A DNA stretch of 64,000 nucleotides from Achromobacter spanius (lineage in GTDB: Bacteria; Pseudomonadota; Gammaproteobacteria; Burkholderiales; Burkholderiaceae_B), in NCBI RefSeq assembly GCF_003994415.1, contig NZ_CP034689.1:5208001-5272000 (forward strand). The letters run 5' to 3'. A program made the position numbers and the translations under genes. This document shows positions 43,772 through 53,102 of this stretch, piece by piece (position 1 is the stretch's first letter; every line of letters begins with the position of its first letter). The notes under the pieces were generated by a model, which was given only the letters and a program-made list of their open reading frames with translations, was not told the origin of the DNA and did not search any database.

Positions 43772-46648
43772 ATGCTGGAAACCGTCATCAAGCGCGACCG
43801 CGACCTGGGCACACCGGCCCGCGTGTCCGAGAACACCGTCACCCTGACCATCGACGGCCAGGAAATCCGCGTGCCCGAAGGCACGTCCCTGATGCGCGCC
43901 GCCGCCGAGGCCGGCATCAACATCCCCAAGCTGTGCGCCACCGACAGCCTGGAACCATTTGGATCCTGCCGCCTGTGCCTGGTGCAGATCGAAGGCCGGC
44001 GCGGCTACCCCGCGTCGTGCACCACGCCGGCGGAAAACGGCATGGTGGTCTTTACCGAAACGCCCAAGCTGCACGAGCTGCGTCGCGGCGTGATGGAGCT
44101 CTACATATCCGACCACCCGCTGGACTGCCTGACCTGCCCCGCCAACGGCGACTGCGAATTGCAGGACATGGCCGGCGTGGTGGGCCTGCGCAACGTGCGC
44201 TACGGCTACAACGGCGCCAATCACCTGGACGCCAAGGTCGACGACTCCAACCCCTACTTCAGCTACGACGCGTCCAAGTGCATCGTCTGCAACCGCTGCG
44301 TGCGCGCCTGCGAGGAAACGCAGGGCACCTTCGCGCTGACGATATCCGGCAAGGGCTTTGAGTCGCGCGTATCGCCCGGGCAGGACCAGCCCTTCCTGGA
44401 CAGCGAATGCGTGTCTTGCGGCGCCTGCGTGCAGGCTTGCCCCACGTCCACGCTGCAAGAAAAAACCGTCATCATGATGGGTCAGGCCGAGCACTCGGTG
44501 GTCACCACCTGTGCCTATTGCGGCGTGGGCTGCGGCTTCAAGGCCGAGATGAAGGGCCAGGAAGTGGTGCGCATGGTGCCGTGGAAAGACGGCCAGGCCA
44601 ACCGCGGCCATTCCTGTGTGAAGGGCCGTTTTGCATGGGGCTACGCCACGCACAAGGAACGTGTGCTGAAACCCATGATCCGCAAGCACATCACCGATTC
44701 CTGGAAAGAAGTGTCCTGGGACGAGGCCATCAACTACGCGGCCTCTGAATTCCGCCGCATCCAAAGCGAGTACGGCCGCGACGCGGTCGGCGGCATTACC
44801 TCGTCGCGCTGCACCAACGAAGAAACCTGGCTGGTGCAAAAACTGGTGCGCGCGGCCTTCGGCACCAACAACGTCGACACCTGCGCGCGCGTCTGCCATT
44901 CGCCCACCGGCTACGGCCTGAAGCAGACCCTGGGCGAATCCGCCGGCACGCAAACCTTTGATTCGGTCATGCACACCGACGTGGTGATCGTGATGGGCGC
45001 CAACCCCAGCAGCGGCCACCCGGTATTTGCCTCGCGCCTGAAGCGCCGGCTGCGCGAAGGCGCGCGCCTGATCGTGATTGACCCGCGCCGCATCGAACTG
45101 GTCAGTTCGCCGCACATCAAAGCTGACTTCCATTTGCAAGTGCGCCCCGGCACCAACACCGCGCTGCTGTCGTCGCTGGCGCACGTGATCGCCACCGAAG
45201 GCCTGATCGATGACGCCTTCGTGGCCGAGCGCTGCGAAACCAAGGCTTTCAACGAATGGCGCGACTTCGTGTCCTTGCCCGATAACTCGCCCGAAGCCAT
45301 GGCCGAGATCACGGGCGTGCCCGCGCAGGACGTGCGTGGCGCGGCGCGTCTGTTCGCCACCGGCGGCAACGGGTCCATCTATTACGGCCTGGGCGTGACC
45401 GAGCACAGCCAGGGGTCCACCACCGTGATGGCGATTGCCAACCTGGCCATGGCCACCGGCAACGTCGGCCGCGAAGGCGTGGGCGTGAACCCGCTGCGTG
45501 GCCAGAACAACGTGCAAGGCTCGTGCGACATGGGCTCGTTCCCGCATGAGCTGCCCGGCTACCGCCACATTTCCGACAACACGGTGCGCGCGCAATTCGA
45601 AAAGGATTGGGGCGTGACCTTGCAGCCTGAACCCGGCCTGCGCATTCCGAACATGTTTGAAGCGGCGCTGGGCGGATCCTTCAAGGGTCTGTACTGCCAG
45701 GGCGAAGACATCGTGCAGTCCGACCCCAACACGCAGCACGTGGCGGCCTCGCTGGCGGCCATGGAATGCATCGTGGTGCAGGACCTGTTCCTGAACGAAA
45801 CCGCCAAGTACGCGCATGTGTTCCTGCCGGGTTCGTCGTTCCTGGAAAAGGACGGCACCTTCACCAACGCCGAACGCCGCATCTCGCGCGTGCGCAAGGT
45901 GATGGAGCCCAAGAACGGCAAGTCGGACTGGGAAGTGACGGTGGCGCTGTCAAACGCGCTGGGCTATCCCATGAACTACACGCACCCGCGCCAGATCATG
46001 GAAGAAATCGCGCGGCTGACACCGACGTTTGCGGGCGTCAGCTACGACAAGCTGGACAAGCTGGGCAGCCTGCAATGGCCGTGCAACGACGACGCACCCG
46101 AAGGCACGCCCATCATGCACATCGACACCTTCGTGCGCGGCAAGGGTAAGTTCATGATCACCAAGTACGTGCCCACCGACGAACGCAGCACGCGCCGTTT
46201 CCCGCTGCTGCTGACCACCGGCCGCATCTTGTCGCAATACAACGTGGGCGCGCAGACGCGGCGCACGCCCAACGTCATGTGGCACAGCGAAGACGTGCTG
46301 GAACTGCATCCGCAAGATGCCGAAGACCGTGGCGTGGCGGAAGGCGATTGGGTGGGCATTCAAAGCCGCGCGGGCGAGACCGTGCTGCGCGCCACGCTGA
46401 CCGACCGGGTGCAACCGGGCGTGGTATACACCACGTTTCACTTTCCCGAGTCCGGCGCCAACGTCGTCACGACGGATGCCTCCGACTGGGCGACCAACTG
46501 CCCCGAATACAAGGTCACGGCCGTGCAGGTTACGCGCGTGTCCCAGCCTTCGGAATGGCAGCGCCAGTGGTCGCGCTTTGCCGACATCCAGCAAAAACTG
46601 CTGCGCGAGCGATCGCGCGAAAACGAAGCGGCGCTGACCGGGAAATAA
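43772..46648 (+). CDS. fdsA: NAD-dependent formate dehydrogenase alpha subunit (Mo-bisMGD)
   Basis: 958 residues. Catalytic subunit oxidising formate to CO2. In order: [2Fe-2S] ferredoxin domain (CATDSLEPFGSCRLC), His-ligated [4Fe-4S] site (HPLDCLTCPANGDC), two [4Fe-4S] ferredoxin motifs (CIVCNRCVRAC, CVSCGACVQAC), a proximal [4Fe-4S] (CAYCGVGCGF), and the molybdopterin domain with the metal-ligand Cys in VCHSPTGYGL (a Cys, not selenocysteine). The C-terminal MGD-binding domain ends near DWATNCPEYKVTAV. 15 bp after fdsB. Confidence 0.96.
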   Translation: MLETVIKRDRDLGTPARVSENTVTLTIDGQEIRVPEGTSLMRAAAEAGINIPKLCATDSLEPFGSCRLCLVQIEGRRGYPASCTTPAENGMVVFTETPKLHELRRGVMELYISDHPLDCLTCPANGDCELQDMAGVVGLRNVRYGYNGANHLDAKVDDSNPYFSYDASKCIVCNRCVRACEETQGTFALTISGKGFESRVSPGQDQPFLDSECVSCGACVQACPTSTLQEKTVIMMGQAEHSVVTTCAYCGVGCGFKAEMKGQEVVRMVPWKDGQANRGHSCVKGRFAWGYATHKERVLKPMIRKHITDSWKEVSWDEAINYAASEFRRIQSEYGRDAVGGITSSRCTNEETWLVQKLVRAAFGTNNVDTCARVCHSPTGYGLKQTLGESAGTQTFDSVMHTDVVIVMGANPSSGHPVFASRLKRRLREGARLIVIDPRRIELVSSPHIKADFHLQVRPGTNTALLSSLAHVIATEGLIDDAFVAERCETKAFNEWRDFVSLPDNSPEAMAEITGVPAQDVRGAARLFATGGNGSIYYGLGVTEHSQGSTTVMAIANLAMATGNVGREGVGVNPLRGQNNVQGSCDMGSFPHELPGYRHISDNTVRAQFEKDWGVTLQPEPGLRIPNMFEAALGGSFKGLYCQGEDIVQSDPNTQHVAASLAAMECIVVQDLFLNETAKYAHVFLPGSSFLEKDGTFTNAERRISRVRKVMEPKNGKSDWEVTVALSNALGYPMNYTHPRQIMEEIARLTPTFAGVSYDKLDKLGSLQWPCNDDAPEGTPIMHIDTFVRGKGKFMITKYVPTDERSTRRFPLLLTTGRILSQYNVGAQTRRTPNVMWHSEDVLELHPQDAEDRGVAEGDWVGIQSRAGETVLRATLTDRVQPGVVYTTFHFPESGANVVTTDASDWATNCPEYKVTAVQVTRVSQPSEWQRQWSRFADIQQKLLRERSRENEAALTGK

Positions 46649-46669
46649 CGCCCCACAGCCCTGGATGCC

Positions 46670-47497
46670 ATGACCGCCCCCACGCCCCCGTCTTCCCGCC
46701 CCGACTGCACGCAGACCCAGGTCACGCGCGTGCGGGCCGGGGCAATCGCCCCAAGCGCCGAGTCCGACTTCGTTGCCGAGGAAACGCCGGTGGCGCTGGA
46801 GTTCAACGGCATCAGCCACGCCACCATGCTGGCCACCCCCGCCGACCTGGAAGACTTTGCGGTGGGCTTTTCGCTGTCCGAAGGCATCATCGACAGCGTC
46901 AGCGATGTGCGCGGCATTGACGTGCTGCCGCAGTGCGACGGCATCGTGGTGCAGGTGGAAATATCCAGTGCCTGCGAAGTCCGTCTGAAAACGCGACGGC
47001 GCGCCATGGCCGGCCGCACCGGCTGCGGGTTATGTGGTGTGGAAACACTGCCTGAAGTGCTGCGACCGGTGACGCCGGTGACGAATGGATCGACGGTACG
47101 CATCCAGGCGGTGCTGAACGCCATGCGCGACATGCGCGCGCGCCAGGCGCTGCACGACATCACGGGCGCCACGCACGCGGCGGGCTGGGCGGGCGCCGAT
47201 GGCGTGGTGGCGCTGGTGCGTGAAGACGTGGGCCGCCACAACGCGCTGGACAAGCTGATCGGCGCGCTGGCGCGCCAGGCCATGCACGCCGGCAACGGCA
47301 TCGTGCTGGTGTCCAGCCGCGCCAGTTTTGAAATGGTGCAAAAGACGGCGGCGGCCGGCGTGGCCGTGCTGGCGGCGGTGTCCGCCCCCACCGCTTTGGC
47401 CATCCGCCTGGCGCAAGACGCCAACGTCAGCCTGGTGGGCTTCATGCGCGGCGACGACGCCACGCTGTATTCCCACCCCGAACGGCTTATCCCCTGA
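46670..47497 (+). CDS. fdhD: Formate dehydrogenase accessory sulfurtransferase FdhD (FdsC)
   Basis: 275 residues. Delivers sulfur to the molybdenum centre of formate dehydrogenase. The CxxC pair is in GRTGCGLCGVETL; LVREDVGRHNALDKLIG and LVSSRASFEMVQKTAAAGV are family motifs. Lies between fdsA and fdsD as in other fdsGBACD operons. Confidence 0.95.
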   Translation: MTAPTPPSSRPDCTQTQVTRVRAGAIAPSAESDFVAEETPVALEFNGISHATMLATPADLEDFAVGFSLSEGIIDSVSDVRGIDVLPQCDGIVVQVEISSACEVRLKTRRRAMAGRTGCGLCGVETLPEVLRPVTPVTNGSTVRIQAVLNAMRDMRARQALHDITGATHAAGWAGADGVVALVREDVGRHNALDKLIGALARQAMHAGNGIVLVSSRASFEMVQKTAAAGVAVLAAVSAPTALAIRLAQDANVSLVGFMRGDDATLYSHPERLIP

Positions 47498-47551
47498 ATC
47501 GGGCCTTGAATCGAGCCTGAATCCGGGCTCTGCATTGGACTTAGACACGCA

Positions 47552-47809
47552 ATGGAAATCGGCAACCTGATCCGCATGGCCAACCGCATCGGCCAGTTCT
47601 TTGACGCCATGCCGGACCGCCAGGAAGCGCTGGAAGGCGTGACCAACCATATCCAAAAATTCTGGGAACCGCGCATGCGCAACGAGCTGCTCGGCTTTCT
47701 GGCGGCCACGCCCGACGGCGATGCCGGCGACGAACAACTGCACCCGCTGGTGCTTGAAGCGGTCACGCAGAACCGCCAGCGCCTGACGCCCGCGCCCCGC
47801 GTGGATTAG
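47552..47809 (+). CDS. fdsD: Formate dehydrogenase delta subunit
   Basis: 85 residues. Small subunit of the soluble NAD-linked enzyme; IRMANRIGQFFDAMPDR and IQKFWEPRMRNELLGFL are the conserved parts. Needed for assembly or activity in known systems. Preceded by a short degenerate 12-bp direct repeat (TGAATCGGGCCT-like, 47495-47532). Confidence 0.92.
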   Translation: MEIGNLIRMANRIGQFFDAMPDRQEALEGVTNHIQKFWEPRMRNELLGFLAATPDGDAGDEQLHPLVLEAVTQNRQRLTPAPRVD

Positions 47810-47870
47810 CGGGCGACCAAAACAAAAAACAAACAAAGCGGCAATAAAGCCGCACCCCAGAGGAGACTTC

Positions 47871-49538
47871 ATGGAAAGCACCGCCACCTTGGATTTGCCC
47901 GGCGCCAAGCCGGGTTTTTTTGACAAAGAACGCACCATTGCCGGGCCGGGTTTCTCGCGCTGGCTGGTGCCGCCGGCTGCCTTGGCCATCCATTTGTGCA
48001 TCGGCATGGCCTACGGCTTTTCGGTGTTCTGGTTGCCACTGTCCAAGGTGGTGGGCGGCGCCCAGCCGCTGGCCTGCCCGGCCGACATGAGCCTGGCCGC
48101 CGAGCTGTTCACCACCAGTTGCGACTGGCGCATTTCCACCATGGGCTGGATGTACACGCTGTTCTTCGTGCTGCTGGGGTGCTCGGCGGCGCTGTGGGGC
48201 GGCTGGCTGGAACGCGCCGGCCCGCGCAAGGCAGGCGTGGTGTCGGCCGTGTGCTGGTGCGGCGGCCTGGTCATTTCGGCCATCGGCGTGTACCTGCATC
48301 AGATGTGGATGCTGTGGCTGGGGTCCGGCGTCATCGGTGGCATCGGGCTGGGGCTGGGCTATATCTCGCCCGTCAGCACGCTGATCAAATGGTTTCCCGA
48401 CCGTCGTGGCATGGCAACGGGCATGGCCATCATGGGCTTTGGCGGCGGCGCGATGATCGGCGCGCCGCTGGCCGACATGCTGATGCGCCACTTCGCCACG
48501 CCCACCTCGGCCGGCGTCTGGCAAACCTTCCTGACCATGGCGCTGGTGTACTTCGTCTTCATGATGTCGGGCGCGCTGGGATACCGCGTGCCGCCCACCG
48601 GCTGGAAGCCGCAGGGCTGGACCGCGCCGGCCAAGCATGCCAACAACGCGATGATCACCAAGGGCCACGTCCACGTGAAGCGGGTCTGGGGCGTGCCGCA
48701 GTTCTGGCTGGTGTGGCTGGTGCTGTGCCTGAACGTCACGGCCGGCATCGGCATTCTGGGCATGGCTTCGCCCTTGCTGCAGGAAGTGTTTGGCGGCGGG
48801 CTGATCAACAAGCCGGAACTGGGCTTTGGCGAGTTGGACAAGACACAACTGGCCGCCATCGCGGCCATTGCCGCGGGCTTTACCGGCCTGCTCAGCCTGT
48901 TCAATATCGGTGGCCGCTTTTTCTGGGCCAGCCTGTCGGACAAGCTGGGCCGCAAGATGACGTACCTGGTCTTCTTCGTGCTGGGCTTCGTGCTGTACGC
49001 CGCCATCCCCTGGACGGCGCACATTGGCGCGCTGGCCCTGTTCGTGGCCGCGTTCTGCGTGATCCTGTCCATGTACGGCGGCGGTTTCGCCACGGTGCCC
49101 GCCTACCTGGCGGACCTGTTCGGCACGCAGATGGTGGGCGCCATCCACGGCCGCCTGCTGACCGCGTGGTCGGCGGCCGGTATCTTCGGCCCGGTGCTGG
49201 TGAACTACATCCGCGAATACCAGTTGTCGATCGGCGTGCCGCGCGCGCAGGTGTACGACATCACCATGTACATCCTGGCGGGCATGCTGGTGCTGGGCTT
49301 TCTGTGCAATCTGGCGATTCGCCCGGTCAACCCCAAGTACTTCATGACGGACGAAGAACTGGCCCGCGAAAAAGCGCTGGCGCATGAGCGCGCCGTGGCC
49401 GCCGAAACGCATGGCGTGGGCGCATCCACCTTCCGCACGCCCCTGGCGCTGGTGCTGTTCGCCTGGGCCTGCGTGGGTATTCCGCTGGCCTGGGGCATCT
49501 GGATCACGTTGCAGAAGGCGGTGGTGTTGTTCCACTGA
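47871..49538 (+). CDS. OFA-family MFS transporter (oxalate/formate antiporter type)
   Basis: 555 residues with 12 membrane helices and an insert after helix 2. GYISPVSTLIKWFPDRRGMATGMAIMGFGGG and SMYGGGFATVPAYLADLFGTQMVGAIHGR are OFA (TC 2.A.1.11) signatures. Next to the formate dehydrogenase operon, so oxalate, formate or a related monocarboxylate is a reasonable substrate. The last helix (about 525-550) follows a cytoplasmic segment. Confidence 0.88.
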   Translation: MESTATLDLPGAKPGFFDKERTIAGPGFSRWLVPPAALAIHLCIGMAYGFSVFWLPLSKVVGGAQPLACPADMSLAAELFTTSCDWRISTMGWMYTLFFVLLGCSAALWGGWLERAGPRKAGVVSAVCWCGGLVISAIGVYLHQMWMLWLGSGVIGGIGLGLGYISPVSTLIKWFPDRRGMATGMAIMGFGGGAMIGAPLADMLMRHFATPTSAGVWQTFLTMALVYFVFMMSGALGYRVPPTGWKPQGWTAPAKHANNAMITKGHVHVKRVWGVPQFWLVWLVLCLNVTAGIGILGMASPLLQEVFGGGLINKPELGFGELDKTQLAAIAAIAAGFTGLLSLFNIGGRFFWASLSDKLGRKMTYLVFFVLGFVLYAAIPWTAHIGALALFVAAFCVILSMYGGGFATVPAYLADLFGTQMVGAIHGRLLTAWSAAGIFGPVLVNYIREYQLSIGVPRAQVYDITMYILAGMLVLGFLCNLAIRPVNPKYFMTDEELAREKALAHERAVAAETHGVGASTFRTPLALVLFAWACVGIPLAWGIWITLQKAVVLFH

Positions 49539-49550
49539 ACCCGCTCGGCC

Positions 49551-49573
49551 GCTCGGCGCCTGGTGCGCCGAGC
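49551..49573 (+). terminator. Hairpin after the OFA transporter
   Basis: GCTCGGCGC-CTGGT-GCGCCGAGC: a perfect 9-bp stem, 12 bp after the stop. No T-tract follows directly, so it is a weak or Rho-assisted terminator or an mRNA 3'-end stabiliser. Confidence 0.4.
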
Positions 49574-49677
49574 GCCGCCCCAGGGCGCGAAGCTGCTACA
49601 TTGGCAGCCCGCGCCCTATCTTTTTTATTGGTCCCCATGATTCTTAGCCATTCCCCCGTCTTTGCCGGAGCGACACA

Positions 49678-50799
49678 TTGAGCGCCCCTGAATTGCACTG
49701 GGAAGAAAACAACGCCCCCCATTCCGCCCGCTGGCGCTCTGAAACCGGCGCAACGCCGCCCAAGCGCGTTGTGGTGGTGGACGACAAGCTGACCGCCGAC
49801 ATGGCCTATCGCCAAGCCTGCGAAGGCGTGGGCCTGCTGTGGCGCGGAGACTTCCAGAACGCCCGCCAGTTGCTGCTGGCCATGACCCGGCGCGTGGACA
49901 AGCGTCCGCGCAAGCCCGTCGAGACCATGCTGGAAGCCTTCAACCAGCACCGCCAGATCCAATCGCAACGCGCCCGCATCCTGGGCATGCTGCTGATTCC
50001 GTTTGACGCCGGCCACGGCATTTCGCTGCGCCGCGCGCCGGATGCGCGCCAGGCCTGCGAAGAAGCCCACGGCCCGGCCGACGAACCCTATGTGGCGTCG
50101 CTGCGCGAACTGCTGGGCCTGATCGGCGCCTTTGAATGGCGCAAGAAAGGCGTGGAGATTCCCGCGCTGAACAACCGCATCCATCCGCACTACGGCGTGT
50201 TTTCGCCGCTGCGTGGCGAATATGTGGACCTGGTGGCGAACACGCCAATGCCGCGCGGCAGCGTAGCGTTTGATGTGGGCACCGGCACCGGCGTGCTGGC
50301 CGCCGTGATCGCGCGCCGGGGCGGCAAGCGCGTCATCGCCACCGACCTGGACCCGCGCGCGCTGGCTTGCGCCCGCGAAAACCTGGAACGGCTGGGCCTG
50401 TCCAAGCAAGTCGATGTGGTCGAGGCGGACCTGTTCCCCGAAGGCCGCGTGTCGCTGGTCGTCTGCAACCCGCCGTGGCTGCCCGCGCGCCCCAGCTCGC
50501 CGCTGGAACAAGCCGTGTACGACCCCGACAGCCGCATGCTGCGCGGCTTTCTCAATGGCTTGACGGCACACCTGACGCCCAATGGCGAAGGCTGGCTGAT
50601 CCTGTCGGACCTGGCAGAGCACCTGGGCCTGCGCACCCGCGAACAGTTGCTGGAAATGATCGACGCCGCCGGCCTGCGTGTCATCGAACGCATCGACACC
50701 CGCCCCACCCACAGCCGCGCCAAAGACCCCAGCGACCCGCTCTACGCGGCGCGTTCGAAGGAAGTGACGTCCCTGTGGAGATTGGGCGCCGCCGCCTGA
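49678..50799 (+). CDS. Class I SAM-dependent methyltransferase
   Basis: 373 residues, starting with TTG 49678 (CCGGAG 6 nt upstream). The C-terminal half has SAM motif I VAFDVGTGTGVLAAV and the catalytic NPPW (LVVCNPPWLPARP), the NPPY-type motif of N-methyltransferases modifying glutamine or adenine. The N-terminal half (1-190) is a family-specific extension. Substrate unknown; a protein or RNA target is plausible. Confidence 0.85.
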   Translation: MSAPELHWEENNAPHSARWRSETGATPPKRVVVVDDKLTADMAYRQACEGVGLLWRGDFQNARQLLLAMTRRVDKRPRKPVETMLEAFNQHRQIQSQRARILGMLLIPFDAGHGISLRRAPDARQACEEAHGPADEPYVASLRELLGLIGAFEWRKKGVEIPALNNRIHPHYGVFSPLRGEYVDLVANTPMPRGSVAFDVGTGTGVLAAVIARRGGKRVIATDLDPRALACARENLERLGLSKQVDVVEADLFPEGRVSLVVCNPPWLPARPSSPLEQAVYDPDSRMLRGFLNGLTAHLTPNGEGWLILSDLAEHLGLRTREQLLEMIDAAGLRVIERIDTRPTHSRAKDPSDPLYAARSKEVTSLWRLGAAA

Positions 50800-50882
50800 T
50801 CGTCGCGTCATTGCCGGATTGAACCCGCTGCGCGCATCACGCGCAGCGGTTGATCGCCGTTGCGACATCGCCGGCCAGCGAT

Positions 50883-50910
50883 AAACGGCAAACGGCAAAC
50901 GGCAAACAGC
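50883..50910. repeat. 7-bp tandem repeat
   Basis: AAACGGC three times then AAACAGC, between the methyltransferase and the chromate transporter genes. Next to it (50827-50853) is a GC-rich imperfect hairpin with CCGCTGCGCG/CGCGCAGCGG arms and no T-tract. Confidence 0.85.
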
Positions 50911-50923
50911 AAAGCACCCAGCG

Positions 50924-51448
50924 CTAACCGACCGCCAGCAAACCGACCAGCGCCCCGCCGAACAGCAGCCACAGTGGGTGAATGCGCGTCGTGCTACCCA
51001 GCACAGCCACCACCACGGTAATCGCACCCAGCACCCAGCTATGCACGGACGCTTCGGTGATGAGCGCCGCGCTGGCGGCCACCAGGCCCACCGTCATCGG
51101 AAAAATGCCGGCCTGGATCACGCCGCGCCACGGGCGGTCCTTGAAGCGTTCCCACAAGCCCAGCGCCAGGATCGTGATGAGCGACGACGGGCCAAACTTG
51201 GCGATGGTGGTCACCAACATGCCCCACCACCCGGCCACGTGCCAGCCCACCAGCGTCACCACCATCAGGTTGGGGCCGGGCGCGGCCTGGCCCAGCGCGA
51301 ACAGCGCGGAAAAATCAGCGGCCGTCATCCAGCCGTGCACGTCCACGACTTGCCGTTGCATCTCGGGCAGGATGGTGTTGCCGCCGCCGAACGCCAGCAC
51401 GGAAAGCTGGGAAAAGATCAGCGCCAGCGCAATCAGGGTATGGATCAT
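50924..51448 (-). CDS. Chromate transporter, second half-protein (ChrA family)
   Basis: 174 residues from ATG 51448. Five to six helices with FGGGNTILPEMQRQVV and APGPNLMVVTLVG, one CHR domain. Overlaps the preceding half by 4 bp. Short-chain ChrA proteins act as pairs of two single-domain subunits. Confidence 0.85.
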   Translation of the reverse strand: MIHTLIALALIFSQLSVLAFGGGNTILPEMQRQVVDVHGWMTAADFSALFALGQAAPGPNLMVVTLVGWHVAGWWGMLVTTIAKFGPSSLITILALGLWERFKDRPWRGVIQAGIFPMTVGLVAASAALITEASVHSWVLGAITVVVAVLGSTTRIHPLWLLFGGALVGLLAVG

Positions 51449-52020
51449 CGACGTTGCCTCCAGACCATCAGGATGCTTAACGGCGTCAGCACCGCCATGG
51501 TCGGCAAGAGCGGGATGCGCAGCACGGCAATGGCCACGAAGCACAGCGTGGCCACCACGCCGGCCAGCCAATCGCGCCGCTTGATGACCGGCACGCCAAT
51601 CTTGACCGCCATCGAAATCAGCAGCCCCGCCGCCGCGGCCGCCAGGCCGGCGAACAGGTGCTGGATATGCGGATCGTTCTGAAAGCGGTCGTACACCATG
51701 CCCAACAGAATGACGATGGCCGACGGCGCCAGGATCAGCCCCATCAAGGCCGCGAACGCGCCGCGCGGCCCGCGAAATTTCATCCCCAGCGCGACAGACA
51801 GGTTGATGATGTTGCCACCCGGCAGGAATTGGCACAGGCCCAGCAAGTCGGTGAATTCCGAGCCGCTGAGCCAGCCGTGCTTCTCGACGACCATGCGGCG
51901 CGCCAGGGGTAGCGCCCCGCCAAAAGCGGTCAGGCCCAGCATGAGAAAACCGGTGAACAACTGCCCACAGGTGGGCGGCGGCCGGTTGCCGGATTCAAGG
52001 GTGGAGGGTGCTGCATTCAT
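51445..52020 (-). CDS. Chromate transporter, first half-protein (ChrA family)
   Basis: 191 residues from ATG 52020 (an alternative ATG is at 52053). A single CHR domain: GLTAFGGALPLARRMVVEKHGWL and QFLPGGNIINLSVALG. The divergent LysR gene at 52161 is the likely regulator. Chromate resistance is the family role; physiological substrates such as sulfate-like anions are possible. Confidence 0.85.
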   Translation of the reverse strand: MNAAPSTLESGNRPPPTCGQLFTGFLMLGLTAFGGALPLARRMVVEKHGWLSGSEFTDLLGLCQFLPGGNIINLSVALGMKFRGPRGAFAALMGLILAPSAIVILLGMVYDRFQNDPHIQHLFAGLAAAAAGLLISMAVKIGVPVIKRRDWLAGVVATLCFVAIAVLRIPLLPTMAVLTPLSILMVWRQRR

Positions 52021-52160
52021 GGGATGACGGGCCGAAGCAAAGCCGGCGGACAAGAGCTGCGCGTGTTGTCGCGCGCGGTGGAAATAACAGAGCAGGAGCC
52101 TACTCTTCGACTCAGATAATGTCTAATATATGACCTCATCACCACTCATATTCACTGCAT

Positions 52161-53102
52161 ATGGCATCAGTTGATCTACGCCTGCTGCGCTACTTTCTGG
52201 CTGTTGCCGAAGAGGCCCATCTGACCAAGGCCGCGGCGCGGCTGGGCATCCGCCAACCGCCTCTCAGCCAACAGATACGCGTGCTGGAACAAGAACTGGG
52301 CGTCACCTTGTTCAACCGTCTTCCGCGCGGCATGGAACTTACCGAAAGCGGCCGCGCGTTACTGGAAGACGCGCGCAACATCCTGGCGCTGGTGGATCAG
52401 GCCGTGGACGGCGTGCGCCGCGTTTCGCAAGGCGAAGCCGGCCGGCTGACGGTGGGCTTCACCGGGTCGGCCGCCTTCCATCCCTTCGTGCCATCGGTCA
52501 TCCGGCGTTTTCGTGAAAGCGCGCCGAACGTGCGGCTGGTGCTGGAAGAAAGCAGCACGGGCGAACTGCGCGACGCGGTCAGCGAAGGCCGCGTGGACGT
52601 GGCCTTCATCCGGGGCGCGGTCCTGACCAGGCCGGGCGTGGCTGAAGAAACCGTGCTGGAAGAAACCATGCTGGCCGCCTTTCCCGCGGACCACCCCTTC
52701 GTCAAGGGTCGCGATCGGCGGCAGATCGCGCTGGCGGAACTGGCCGACGAGTCGCTGATTCTGTACCGCCGCCACAGCGGCCCCGGCCTGTATGACGCCA
52801 TCATCACGGCGTGCAGCGCGTCCGGCTTCAGCCCGCGCGTGGCGCAGGAAGCGCCGCGCATGTTGTCCACGCTGAGCCTGGTGGCGGCGGGCCTGGGCGT
52901 ATCGCTGGTGCCCGCATCTTTGCGGCGGGTCAACATCGAAGGCGTGGTGTACGTGAACGTGACGGGCCCGGTGGCCTTGCGCGCCGGCTTGAACCTGATC
53001 TGGCGCGACGCTCCGCTGTCGGGCGCGACCCGCAAACTGATCGACGAAGTGCGCCGCCATCGCGCCGAGGGCCTGGACGAGGGGCATTCCCATCATGCCT
53101 AG
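52161..53102 (+). CDS. LysR-family transcriptional regulator
   Basis: 313 residues. N-terminal winged HTH (about 3-62, DLRLLRYFLAVAEEAHLTKAAARLGIRQPPLSQQI) and a substrate-binding domain (about 92-295). Divergent from the chromate transporter pair, the usual arrangement for a LysR regulator and its target. Overlaps murI by 8 bp, so murI is probably co-transcribed. Confidence 0.9.
   Translation: MASVDLRLLRYFLAVAEEAHLTKAAARLGIRQPPLSQQIRVLEQELGVTLFNRLPRGMELTESGRALLEDARNILALVDQAVDGVRRVSQGEAGRLTVGFTGSAAFHPFVPSVIRRFRESAPNVRLVLEESSTGELRDAVSEGRVDVAFIRGAVLTRPGVAEETVLEETMLAAFPADHPFVKGRDRRQIALAELADESLILYRRHSGPGLYDAIITACSASGFSPRVAQEAPRMLSTLSLVAAGLGVSLVPASLRRVNIEGVVYVNVTGPVALRAGLNLIWRDAPLSGATRKLIDEVRRHRAEGLDEGHSHHA

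Noticed and set aside
42032..45817. 1261-residue open frame on the minus strand opposite the fds genes
   Set aside because: A shadow frame of GC-rich codon use: rich in His, Gln, Gly and Ala, no recognisable motifs or RBS, and covered by well-supported fds genes on the plus strand.
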